This document shows, one piece after another, positions 7,037 through 14,344 of a DNA stretch of 19,225 bases (the first letter of the stretch is position 1; every line of letters starts with the position of its first letter). The notes under the pieces were generated by a model. The model was not told where the DNA came from. It worked only from the letters and a program-made list of their open reading frames with translations, and did not search any database. This DNA is from Bacteroidota bacterium (lineage in GTDB: Bacteria > Bacteroidota > Bacteroidia > Bacteroidales > Dysgonomonadaceae): NCBI GenBank assembly GCA_023418255.1, contig JAEZZZ010000092.1:1-19225 (forward strand). The letters are read 5' to 3'. Made by a program: the position numbers and the translations under genes.

Positions 7037-8593
7037 TTACTCTCTGTTCATCATTAATTCCACAAATGGATTGTAATAGTGATCGCCTTTGATAAAAACG
7101 CCTCGAAGTCCTTTTCCTCCATCTTTTGGGCGTTTGATGTCGGCAAAAATACCTTTTTCGATTGCTGTAAACAGTCCTTCTTCCTCCAACTCCTCGAGCA
7201 AAGCGATGGTTTTGTCCAACACTTTTTTAGCTCGTGTTTGTATGATGCCGTCTTTTTTATATTCTATTTCGTCGCCAATATTTTTCATGTTGTTGAAAAT
7301 ATATTTCGCGTTTTCAATTGAAAGGTATCGGTCGCTCATAAATGGTGTATGGATAGCTTCGGTAGGCATTCCCAATAGTTGGATTCCTTGCGATGTCCAT
7401 ATTCCGATGATGTTGAAAAGTGCATCCTGCAAATGTCCTTTGAAGATGTTTCCAGTCATGAATTTTGTTGGCGGCATATATTTCAGGGGTGCTTTTGGGA
7501 AAATTTCACGCGTCATTTGTGCTTGTGCCAATTCATATAAGAACCCGTTTTCCAGTGAGGGATCCATCTCAAAGGCATGTCCCAAGCCCATTTGCTCTTC
7601 GGGGAGTCCCGCCAAAATGGCAAGTTGTTCGTTGATGAAGTCTGATGCAAGCACTGTGTGAGCCTCTTCTACGGCATCGGCGGTAGTCAGATAATTGTCT
7701 TCGCCGGTGTTGATGATTACTCCGGCATATCCGTTTATCACACGTGACATAAATTGGTCAATCAGCGTGCGTTGCATATTGATATCGCGAAAAAGAATGC
7801 CGTATAGCGCATCGTTGAGCATCACGTCCAACCCTTCCAATGCGCCCATCGCTGCAATTTCAGGCATGCAAAGTCCGGAACAATAGTTACACAAACGAAT
7901 ATATTTTCCTACATCTTCTCCCGCCTTGTCAAGCGCGTTTCGCATGATACGGAAATTTTCTTGCGTGGCAAATGTGCCACCAAAGCCTTCCGTGGTGGCT
8001 CCATAAGGAACATAATCAAGCAAACTTTGTCCCGTTGTACGAATTACGGCGATGATGTCGGCTCCTTGGCGTGCGGCGGCTTCGGCTTGTGTTACATCTT
8101 CATAAATATTTCCTGTAGCCACAATTACATATAGATAAGGCTTTGAGCCTTCGCCAATTGTGCTGATATAGTTTTCTCGTTTTTGTCGTCGTTGTTTTAT
8201 TTGTATCAGCGTCTTACGAACATAGGGGTCTAACAGGCGAGCCACATTTTCTTTTGATTGGAAAGGAAACGCGGTGATATCGAACTTCTCTAAGGCAACA
8301 CGTTCGGCAATCTCTTGTGGTGATAGTCCGGTGGCGGCAATGGCATTTGCTAGAAAAAAAAGAACGCCTTGTTCAAGTGCATTTTTGCTTTTCAAGTCTT
8401 CTTCCACGACGTTGGGCAAAGGAACGTTATCGTTGTCCACATTATCTATTCCCACCAAGCGACATAGCGTCCGTTCAACCGAAACGGTGGTGTAGTCGTT
8501 CACAAAAGTCTGGACGTCATCCGCAATTTTTCGAGAGATGTCGCGCGCATGCCGCACTTTATTGAAATCAATTCCTAATTTACTTGTTTGCAT
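7037..8593 (-). CDS. kamD: Lysine 5,6-aminomutase alpha subunit
   Basis: This 518-residue protein is the catalytic TIM-barrel subunit of adenosylcobalamin- and PLP-dependent lysine 5,6-aminomutase. Recognisable family segments are KLGIDFNKVRHAR at the N-terminus, LLDPYVRKTLIQIKQRR (about 124-140), VRxTGQSLLDYVPYG-like sequence in the first third, CNYCSGLCMPEIA near the middle and the MPPTKFMTGNIFKGH segment in the second half. The length agrees with characterised KamD. It starts 18 bases after kamC and is followed by kamE, its partner. Radical aminomutases of this type inactivate during turnover, which explains the neighbouring kamB/kamC pair. No truncation or frameshift is visible. Confidence 0.96.
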   Translation of the reverse strand: MQTSKLGIDFNKVRHARDISRKIADDVQTFVNDYTTVSVERTLCRLVGIDNVDNDNVPLPNVVEEDLKSKNALEQGVLFFLANAIAATGLSPQEIAERVALEKFDITAFPFQSKENVARLLDPYVRKTLIQIKQRRQKRENYISTIGEGSKPYLYVIVATGNIYEDVTQAEAAARQGADIIAVIRTTGQSLLDYVPYGATTEGFGGTFATQENFRIMRNALDKAGEDVGKYIRLCNYCSGLCMPEIAAMGALEGLDVMLNDALYGILFRDINMQRTLIDQFMSRVINGYAGVIINTGEDNYLTTADAVEEAHTVLASDFINEQLAILAGLPEEQMGLGHAFEMDPSLENGFLYELAQAQMTREIFPKAPLKYMPPTKFMTGNIFKGHLQDALFNIIGIWTSQGIQLLGMPTEAIHTPFMSDRYLSIENAKYIFNNMKNIGDEIEYKKDGIIQTRAKKVLDKTIALLEELEEEGLFTAIEKGIFADIKRPKDGGKGLRGVFIKGDHYYNPFVELMMNRE

Positions 8594-8611
8594 GTTTGCC
8601 TGTTTCGTTAG

Positions 8612-10003
8612 TTACCGTTTGTTTAAATATTTGTTTGCTCTGTTCAAAATTTCTTTGTTTACACCAATAATTTGAGCAATGCGCAGGGCTTCGTGTGGCA
8701 CTTCGCTTTTGGTTGTCTCTTCAAGAGAGTAATTGATGTAATTGTTGATATTTTCGATAGTTACTTTTTCATTGTTTTTGTTTTCTGTAAATCCTTTCAC
8801 TCGCAACTTTCGACACGGCATATTAATACCATAATGTGTTGTGATGAGCGATTGTATATTGTGTTGAATTAAAAAATCGAGCATGCCGCACACAATGGCT
8901 TCTCCTTCTACCGGATTGGTTGTTCGTGCTAATTCGTCGATAAGCACCAGCAGTTTTGTATTATTTCGCACATCGTCCATCATTTCGTTGAGCCGAAGCA
9001 TTTCGGCGGCAAACGATGAAAGCCCGGCGAGGTTATCTTCAGCATCTCCGGCACAAACGATAATTTTTTCTACGGGAACGATTGCCGCTGCCTCCGCCGG
9101 AACAAAGAAGCCAAACTGCATCATGGTTTGCGCCAGTGCTATGCTTTTGAGCAGCACGCTTTTGCCCGCCATATTGGCGCCGGTGATAACGGTTGGGTGT
9201 AGTGGTATGATGATGTCAATGGGTTGAAACTCTTTATTTTGTCGTCGCAACGCATCTCGTATTTCCGGGTGGAAAATACCTGTAAAATCGCTTGCATGTG
9301 TCGCAAGTGTAGGTTTATAAAACTTCATTTCGATGGCTTGTTGGGCTTTTGCCAGCAGTAAATCGAGACGTGCCGTTTCGTCCAGCGCTTTTTTGATGGT
9401 TGACGCGTGGGGCAACAATTTCTCTGACAGCTCTCGTCTTATTTTGTCTTCAATTATTTCCGCTTCGAAACGCACTTCCTCCACCCGGTTTTCATCGGCT
9501 CCTTGTTGTGTGAGCGAACGCAGTTCGGCACGTATCGCTGCCAATTCGTATGAATAGCTGTCGTAAATGTAGAAGTGTGGGATATGTTTTTGTTCGGGGT
9601 CAAGCAGAGAAATAACCTTCCTAAGATTTGGAATTTCGATAAACGACATATTCAGATGGCGTGTCTGTTCGCGTATATATTCCGATAGGATGGCAAAGTG
9701 CTTAATTTCGAAAAGTTCTATGTCGTTCAGTACATTTTTGTTTGTCAAGTTTCGAATGGTTCCGTAAATGTCACGCAATTGCATTATTTTCATTGCGATA
9801 AGCGAAAGTGTGTGCTCGTTTTTTTTATTATTTACGCATTGCCAAACGGTTTCGGTTTCGTTCAGTATCTTTTCTATTTCTTCCTGTTTTGTCAGAAATG
9901 GAAGTGATAAAAGGCATCTCTTTCCTACGGAAGAAAGGATGTTGAGTGATTCGGCAATAAACCCTAATCCGTTGATTTGTTCTATGGCTTGTTTTAGTTG
10001 CAT
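8612..10003 (-). CDS. kamC: MutS-like ATPase, probable lysine 5,6-aminomutase reactivase KamC
   Basis: This 463-residue protein has a MutS-type ABC ATPase domain but no mismatch-recognition domain. Walker A is GANMAGKS (275-282), a signature-like segment AGLSSFAAEMLRLNEM is at 326-341, Walker B LLVLIDEL is at 351-358 and the switch histidine is in TTH (388-390). The N-terminal 260 residues look like MutS lever/clamp helices, with no domain I Phe-x-Glu motif. A MutS-like gene sits beside kamDE in other lysine fermenters and is annotated there as the reactivase ATPase KamC. It is expected to exchange damaged cobalamin in KamDE rather than repair DNA. Its start overlaps the end of the kamB-like gene by 10 bases, indicating tight coupling. 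The reactivase role is taken from family annotation and context. Confidence 0.85.
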   Translation of the reverse strand: MQLKQAIEQINGLGFIAESLNILSSVGKRCLLSLPFLTKQEEIEKILNETETVWQCVNNKKNEHTLSLIAMKIMQLRDIYGTIRNLTNKNVLNDIELFEIKHFAILSEYIREQTRHLNMSFIEIPNLRKVISLLDPEQKHIPHFYIYDSYSYELAAIRAELRSLTQQGADENRVEEVRFEAEIIEDKIRRELSEKLLPHASTIKKALDETARLDLLLAKAQQAIEMKFYKPTLATHASDFTGIFHPEIRDALRRQNKEFQPIDIIIPLHPTVITGANMAGKSVLLKSIALAQTMMQFGFFVPAEAAAIVPVEKIIVCAGDAEDNLAGLSSFAAEMLRLNEMMDDVRNNTKLLVLIDELARTTNPVEGEAIVCGMLDFLIQHNIQSLITTHYGINMPCRKLRVKGFTENKNNEKVTIENINNYINYSLEETTKSEVPHEALRIAQIIGVNKEILNRANKYLNKR

Positions 10004-11046
10004 TCTATTTTTCGTATATCATAAACCGGAATTTGCAATGCTTTCTTCATTTCGTTTTGCAATGTTTCTGAGTTGAGACAAAATCCATTTGGAGCCAGAG
10101 GGTTCACTGTTACCGCAATCAGATTGTTTCTCATGATGCTTTTTACGCTGTTTCCCTTTTTTAGGAACATGTCAAACTGCTTTTGCGAGGCAAACACTTT
10201 GGTGAAATCGTGAATAATGAGTTCCGTTTGTCGGTTTTGCAAACCAAGAAATTGCAGCAGTTTGTCGCTGATGGCTCCGGCAACATATATTCGATTTCCA
10301 TACCGGAAGATATCCTTTTTTCTCTTATCAAGCAAGAAAACCGAGGGTATTTGTAAGTCGTGCATCTCATTTTGTTCATCAATAGCCCACATGCCGCTTT
10401 TAATTTTCTGCAATTTTTTTGTCAATGATGTATGAACGGTTTCCAGTTCAATTAATCGTTGTATATATTTTGTTTTTCGCACCAGTTGCGGGATGTTTGC
10501 CGAGTAAGCGGCTCCCGTCGCCAAAATCATGGCGTCGGTAACAGCCGGCGATGCTAAGCTTAATCTTGATAAGGCACCATCTACTAAAGTAGTGTGTACA
10601 TGAAGATTTTTCATCTGTTCGATAAGTTTTTTCATCCCTGCCGTATCCGATGGTCCTGAAATGATGCACTTTCCTTGAATTTTTGCTTTGGCGGTAACCA
10701 ATCTTCCCAATGCTGTTCGGTTGTCACTTATATCCATGATTTCTGAAACCAAATGCCGCTGAAAATAATGCTTCTCCGACGTAACGAAGAGCATTTTTTC
10801 AAAAATGGTAATCTCCGGCTTTGCCGTGCTTGTTACCCTGTCGGTTTGTTCGCCATCCACGCCAATTGATGTGAGCGCAATGGACGTGTCCATTGTTTTA
10901 AGACGATTTAATACGTAGTTCAATGTTTCCGTTTTCCCGGTATTCTTTTCGATTCCAACAATAGATACGCTTCGATGCGACAATATGTCCTTTATAAACG
11001 GCATTGTGTTATATGGTCGATAAAAATTCTTTATCGTAAACTTCAA
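9994..11046 (-). CDS. kamB: P-loop protein, probable lysine 5,6-aminomutase reactivase subunit KamB
   Basis: This 350-residue protein contains a P-loop GIEKNTGKT (31-39) close to its N-terminus, followed by SIGVDGEQTDR, which looks like a switch region. A later beta strand, TLVDGALSR (about residues 153-161), could serve as Walker B. The middle and C-terminal parts match no common domain I can name. Proteins of this kind are found between kamA and the MutS-like gene in lysine-fermentation clusters and are annotated as reactivase subunit KamB. The 17-base gap after kamA and the 10-base overlap with kamC support a joint role. The ATG at 11046 is used here; an ATG 14 codons further in, just before the P-loop strand, is also possible. 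The P-loop is seen directly, while the partner role is inferred. Confidence 0.75.
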   Translation of the reverse strand: MKFTIKNFYRPYNTMPFIKDILSHRSVSIVGIEKNTGKTETLNYVLNRLKTMDTSIALTSIGVDGEQTDRVTSTAKPEITIFEKMLFVTSEKHYFQRHLVSEIMDISDNRTALGRLVTAKAKIQGKCIISGPSDTAGMKKLIEQMKNLHVHTTLVDGALSRLSLASPAVTDAMILATGAAYSANIPQLVRKTKYIQRLIELETVHTSLTKKLQKIKSGMWAIDEQNEMHDLQIPSVFLLDKRKKDIFRYGNRIYVAGAISDKLLQFLGLQNRQTELIIHDFTKVFASQKQFDMFLKKGNSVKSIMRNNLIAVTVNPLAPNGFCLNSETLQNEMKKALQIPVYDIRKIECN

Positions 11047-11063
11047 TTTAAAAACTCATGTGC

Positions 11064-12302
11064 TTAACTCAATTTGCGTTGATGTCGTGCCAAATCTTTG
11101 GGCTCAATAGATAGCTTTTCACCTGACAGAAGAGCGGCAACACCCTCTTTCTTTGCTTTGCAATCTTCGCAATGACACTCTTCTACATAATTGTCCGGTT
11201 CGGTGTATGTGCTCAAAACGCCTTCATAGTTGCGCACAACTACACGGTGTGGCGATTGCGATACTAAATAGGTGGGCATAATCGGGATTTTTCCTCCTCC
11301 ACCGGGTGCATCCACAACGAAAGTGGGCACCGCGTATCCGGAAGTGTGTCCGCGAAGATTTTCGATGATTTCAATTCCTTTGGATATGGGCGTTCTGAAA
11401 TGTCCTATTCCCATTGATTGATCGCATATATAGATGTAGTAGGGTCTGACACGAATTTTTACCAACTCGTGCATTAGTCTTTTCATCACGTGTGTGCAAT
11501 CGTTGATACCGCGCAACAGTACCGATTGGTTTCCCAAAGGGACGCCGGCATTGGCAAGTTTGGCGCATGCTTCGGCAGCTTCGGGCGTAATTTCATTGGG
11601 ATGATTGAAATGTGTGTTTAACCAAATGGGATGGTATTTTTTCAACATATTCACAAAATCATCGGTTATGCGCTGGGGCATGACAACCGGTGTGCGCGTA
11701 CCAAATCGTACAATTTCAACGTGTGGAATTTTTCTTAGACGCTGCAAAATATATTCAATACGGTCGTCAGTCATCAAGAGAGCATCGCCTCCCGAAAGCA
11801 ATACGTCTCGTACTTGCGGGGTACGTGCTATGTAATCAATACGTCGATCGATGCGCTCGTTGGGTGATGCCGCGTCTTTTTGTCCCGCGAAACGTCGCCG
11901 AGTGCAGTGGCGACAATACATGGCACACATATCCGTTATTAGGAACAAAACACGGTCGGGATATCTGTGTGTCAATCCGGGCACGGGCGAATCGCTGTCT
12001 TCGTGCAATGGATCTTGCAAGTCCGAGGGACTAACGTGCAGTTCGTTAATCGTCGGAACCGATTGTTTGCGCACCGGATCATATGGATCGTCCGTATTTA
12101 TCAAACTCAAATAATAGGGTGTGATAGCCATTCGTATGGTTTTCAATGATTCGCGAACACCCTCTTCTTCGGCAGGTGTCAGGCTGATATATTTCTTTAA
12201 GTTATCCAGTGTCTCAATGCGGTTCTTCACTTGCCATTTCCAATTGTTCCACTGTTCGTTCGAAACATCAGGAAAAAATTGTTTTCGTTTGCTTTCGGCC
12301 AT
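11064..12302 (-). CDS. kamA: L-lysine 2,3-aminomutase (radical SAM)
   Basis: This 412-residue radical-SAM, PLP-dependent enzyme converts L-lysine to L-beta-lysine, the first step of the pathway. The iron-sulfur motif CAMYCRHC has cysteines at 126, 130 and 133. K338 in DAPGGGGK is the expected PLP lysine. D294 and D331 match the residues that bind the substrate amino group, and C269, C376, C378 and C381 match the zinc cysteines. All sit exactly one position beyond the Clostridium subterminale numbering, so every key residue is conserved. The C-terminal zinc region separates it from the shorter EpmB-type enzymes. The operon setting supports catabolic KamA rather than AblA of osmolyte synthesis, as no beta-lysine acetyltransferase gene is present. 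A 227-base gap separates it from kdd. Confidence 0.97.
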   Translation of the reverse strand: MAESKRKQFFPDVSNEQWNNWKWQVKNRIETLDNLKKYISLTPAEEEGVRESLKTIRMAITPYYLSLINTDDPYDPVRKQSVPTINELHVSPSDLQDPLHEDSDSPVPGLTHRYPDRVLFLITDMCAMYCRHCTRRRFAGQKDAASPNERIDRRIDYIARTPQVRDVLLSGGDALLMTDDRIEYILQRLRKIPHVEIVRFGTRTPVVMPQRITDDFVNMLKKYHPIWLNTHFNHPNEITPEAAEACAKLANAGVPLGNQSVLLRGINDCTHVMKRLMHELVKIRVRPYYIYICDQSMGIGHFRTPISKGIEIIENLRGHTSGYAVPTFVVDAPGGGGKIPIMPTYLVSQSPHRVVVRNYEGVLSTYTEPDNYVEECHCEDCKAKKEGVAALLSGEKLSIEPKDLARHQRKLS

Positions 12303-12529
12303 TTCAGATATTGTTTAAGTGTTGTGTTGTTCAAATGTTCAAAAACAGTAAGAGCGAAAAGTGATTAGATGAGCAGTGGAAAAAAATAAGAACATGTTCA
12401 TGAAGATTTTATAATCTCTTGCAGCAGAATTGTCTGTGTAAATTGCGCATATTGTTTCCATTTTTCAAGAAAATAGTTCCTTTTTTCTTCATCCAAACTC
12501 TTTTTTGCCCTCTCTACAAAGATAATGAA
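12303..12529 (-). promoter_or_regulatory. kdd-kamA intergenic leader with -7 element and TGTTCA repeats
   Basis: This gap is far longer than any other inside the block. TATCTTTG (12517-12524, - strand) matches the Bacteroidetes -7 consensus TAnnTTTG, but I see no TTG at the usual 19-21-base spacing, so a second promoter for kamA is only possible. TGTTCA occurs twice at 12328-12341 with two bases between the copies, and once more inside the palindrome GAACATGTTC (12390-12399) and its next base. This spacing could be an operator. The stretch 12398-12529 is also open in frame (separate entry). Confidence 0.4.
12398..12529 (-). other. 43-codon open stretch after kdd, coding-like, no ATG
   Basis: Directly after the kdd stop, in the same frame, 43 codons are open before a TGA at 12398-12400. 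The product has a strongly helical, charged composition (for example ERAKKSLDEEKRNYFLEKW). There is no ATG; the first plausible start is TTG at 12496, giving 32 residues. It could be a small protein, a leader peptide of kamA, or the remains of a longer gene. I do not recognise it, and chance openness is possible at this length. Confidence 0.3.
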
Positions 12530-13570
12530 TTAAGCATATAATTCGGTAAATATTTTTCTCAATTTTTCCGACTCTCTCAGCTCTTCCAAAGTGATTTCGG
12601 CATGGCCTTTTGTGTAGCCATTCCCAATGAGCATACGCACATCGGAACCAACGCCCTCGGCTCCGAGGGCAGCTTTTGTGAAGTTTGTCGCCATTGAGAA
12701 AAAATAAACCAATCCTGTGTCTTTGGTAATAAGGATACTGGTCATTTCTGTGTCGGGAATATTTACGTTGTTAATGGTGATATCGGCAAGTTCTCCATTG
12801 GTCAGCTCTTCTATTTTTTCAAGAACAGGCACCGGCTGCGTTGCATCGGCAGGGAATACGTAGTCGCAAAAGCCTAAATTCATCAATCGGATGGTGCTTC
12901 GTTCGGAATGTGTGATGCCAATCACTGTCCCCGTAACTCCGGCACGTTTTTTTGCTTCGTAGCAGCAAAGCATCCCCGATTTTCCTCCGGCACCGATAAT
13001 TACCACCGTGTCGCCCGGTTTTACCAATTTTGCTGTTTGCGCGGGTGCTCCGGCGACATCCAGAGCGGAAAGGGCAAGATTCTCGGGCAAATCGGAGGGT
13101 ATTTTCGCATAAATACCACTTTCAAAGAGGATGGCTTTCCCGTCGATATCCACTTGATCAACCTCTGCGCGTATTTCTTTGATTTTGTCGATACGCAATG
13201 GGGTAAGCGAAAGCGAAACCAAAGTGGCGATTTTATCACCCACTTTCAAGTCAATTTTTCCGTCAAGAGCATCGCCAATTTTCTCAACTGTTCCTAAAAG
13301 CATCCCTCCCGATCCGGTCCATGGGTTGCGATGTTTTCCCTGTTTTTCGACAATCTCCATCATGATTTCGGCAATTTTCTTTTTGTCGCCTCCGGCGCGT
13401 GTGGATATGTCGGTAAATGAGGCTGAGTCAATGTTTAGGGTTTGTACATCAATAAGGATTTCGTTGTCGTAAATTTCGTCCATATTGTTGTCAATTTTGT
13501 TTGCCGGTTGCGGCAATACGCCTTTGGGTTCTATCACTCTGTGTAGTCCATATTTGTTTCCTTTTTTCAT
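12530..13570 (-). CDS. kdd: L-erythro-3,5-diaminohexanoate dehydrogenase
   Basis: This 346-residue NAD(P)-dependent enzyme oxidatively deaminates 3,5-diaminohexanoate to 3-keto-5-aminohexanoate. The N-terminus reads KYGLHRVIEPKGVLPQPA, as in the Fusobacterium nucleatum enzyme, and the LNIDSASFTDI and GSGGMLLGTVEKIG segments are also typical. The Rossmann motif GAGGKSG is at 193-199, following an MDR-like N-terminal domain. Length agrees with the family. It is the first gene of the block, about 250 bases downstream of a consensus promoter. In other lysine fermenters kce usually lies beside kdd. Here the next DNA upstream is the leader, an apparently empty stretch and a transposase remnant. Confidence 0.95.
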   Translation of the reverse strand: MKKGNKYGLHRVIEPKGVLPQPANKIDNNMDEIYDNEILIDVQTLNIDSASFTDISTRAGGDKKKIAEIMMEIVEKQGKHRNPWTGSGGMLLGTVEKIGDALDGKIDLKVGDKIATLVSLSLTPLRIDKIKEIRAEVDQVDIDGKAILFESGIYAKIPSDLPENLALSALDVAGAPAQTAKLVKPGDTVVIIGAGGKSGMLCCYEAKKRAGVTGTVIGITHSERSTIRLMNLGFCDYVFPADATQPVPVLEKIEELTNGELADITINNVNIPDTEMTSILITKDTGLVYFFSMATNFTKAALGAEGVGSDVRMLIGNGYTKGHAEITLEELRESEKLRKIFTELYA

Positions 13571-13820
13571 TGTAATAGGATTTTAAAAAGTTTATATTGT
13601 GTTTTACGTTTTTTTATTTCTTGGCGGTTCAGCCGAAAATTAATTTCCCATTCGACTCCTATTCCTATTATGTATCTCTTCAACAGTATAGTTTTATTGT
13701 GTAGAAGTTGAATTCATCAAAATGGCTCCAAGAGGGATGAGTTACTTCATTCTCTCTCTATTATTGTTGAATCAGTTCTGTCTCTCGTTTTTTTGTATAA
13801 AATACGCACTGCTTAAATCG
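13571..13820 (-). promoter_or_regulatory. Long 5' leader of the kdd operon
   Basis: If transcription starts a few bases after the -7 element, the message has about 250 untranslated bases. Possible hairpins are TTCAAC/GTTGAA (13679-13684 with 13707-13712) and TCATC/GATGA (13714-13718 with 13736-13740) enclosing a small TGG/CCA stem. I see no cobalamin- or lysine-riboswitch landmark, and only tiny ATG frames (up to seven codons). The regulatory role is inferred from length alone. Confidence 0.35.
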
Positions 13821-13826
13821 TTAACG

Positions 13827-13856
13827 CAAAGATAAATTATATTGGTGAAATATCAA
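13827..13856 (-). promoter_or_regulatory. Bacteroidetes-type promoter of the kdd-hbd operon
   Basis: On the - strand, TTG (13854-13856) is followed after exactly 19 bases by TATCTTTG (13827-13834). This is a full match to the Bacteroidetes vegetative promoter TTG-N19-TAnnTTTG. Transcription would begin near 13820. It points into kdd and is the only full promoter I find for the nine-gene block. It lies between the transposase remnant and kdd and is intact. Confidence 0.75.
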
Positions 13857-14160
13857 TGGGTTTTACATCTTTTCTGAGAAATGAATATCAAGCATTAATT
13901 TATAGAAAAGCAACATAAGAAATGCGTTTTATCGGTTTGATAATACAGTAGCTTGTTGGTTTTTGGGTTAATGTGATGACTGCTATAAAGATAAGTGTTG
14001 TTGCGTTTGTATGAGTCGTTGAAAGCAAGTAGCTTTTTAAGTGATTTTAAAGACTTGCAACTTAAATAATTTTCAGGATTGTTGGCTCTTCGAACAGAAT
14101 TTTTCATCATTAATAAAACCACTTAATTTAATAAGTGGCGTAAGGATTTTATAATCGTAG
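13857..14160. other. Non-coding stretch between kdd promoter and transposase remnant
   Basis: No gene is supported in these 304 bases. A - strand frame of 75 codons exists (13895-14122) but resembles nothing known and has no promoter. CCACTTA (14119-14125) and TAAGTGG (14132-14138) form a 7-bp hairpin with a 6-base loop, about 25 bases before the transposase remnant, and may belong to its end. Confidence 0.5.
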
Positions 14161-14266
14161 TTCTTTGCTTATTTTAAGTGTTCAGACAAAATCAATTTCC
14201 TGCAATATGCTCGCTACGGCAAGCATGGCGAACAGTATTATCGCAATCAGTTTGGTTGAAAATTCG

Positions 14267-14290
14267 TTTCTTTCTTTCTTTCTTTCTTTC
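14267..14290 (+). repeat. Tetranucleotide tract (TTTC)6
   Basis: Six perfect copies of TTTC in a row (24 bases) lie inside the dead transposase, just where its frame shifts between QFG and NSFLSFFLSF. Slippage here is a likely cause of the frameshift. Because the host gene is dead, phase variation is not implied. Confidence 0.9.
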
Positions 14291-14308
14291 AACTCGGCAA
14301 TGGTTCAA

Positions 14309-14344
14309 GAACATTGTTCAGAGAGAGAACATTGTTCAGAGAGC
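14309..14344 (+). repeat. 18-bp tandem duplication
   Basis: GAACATTGTTCAGAGAGA (14309-14326) is followed at once by a second copy (14327-14344) that differs only in its last base. It doubles the peptide EHCSE(R/S) inside the transposase remnant, where related proteins, as I recall them, have a single EHCSE. This is a recent in-frame duplication within a pseudogene. Confidence 0.85.

Noticed and set aside
8612..10003. DNA mismatch repair MutS or MutS2
   Set aside because: Too short, no mismatch-recognition domain and no Smr domain; the operon context indicates an aminomutase partner.
11064..12302. EpmB-type or AblA lysine aminomutase
   Set aside because: The C-terminal zinc cysteines and the company of kamDE and kdd fit catabolic KamA; there is no epmA or ablB gene nearby.
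12517..12524. Full promoter for kamA
   Set aside because: The -7 element is exact, but no TTG is found 19-21 bases upstream, so it is listed only as a possible element.
13571..13820. Cobalamin or lysine riboswitch in the kdd leader
   Set aside because: Expected because of the pathway, but no B12-box-like GCCACTG or lysine-riboswitch landmark is visible.
13895..14122. 75-codon - strand frame between kdd promoter and transposase remnant
   Set aside because: The product is unlike any protein I know, rich in Lys, Asn and Ser, with a hairpin at its start and no promoter.
14267..14344. CRISPR-like or phase-variation repeats
   Set aside because: Only one tetranucleotide tract and one tandem duplication inside a pseudogene; no spacer pattern and no intact gene to switch.
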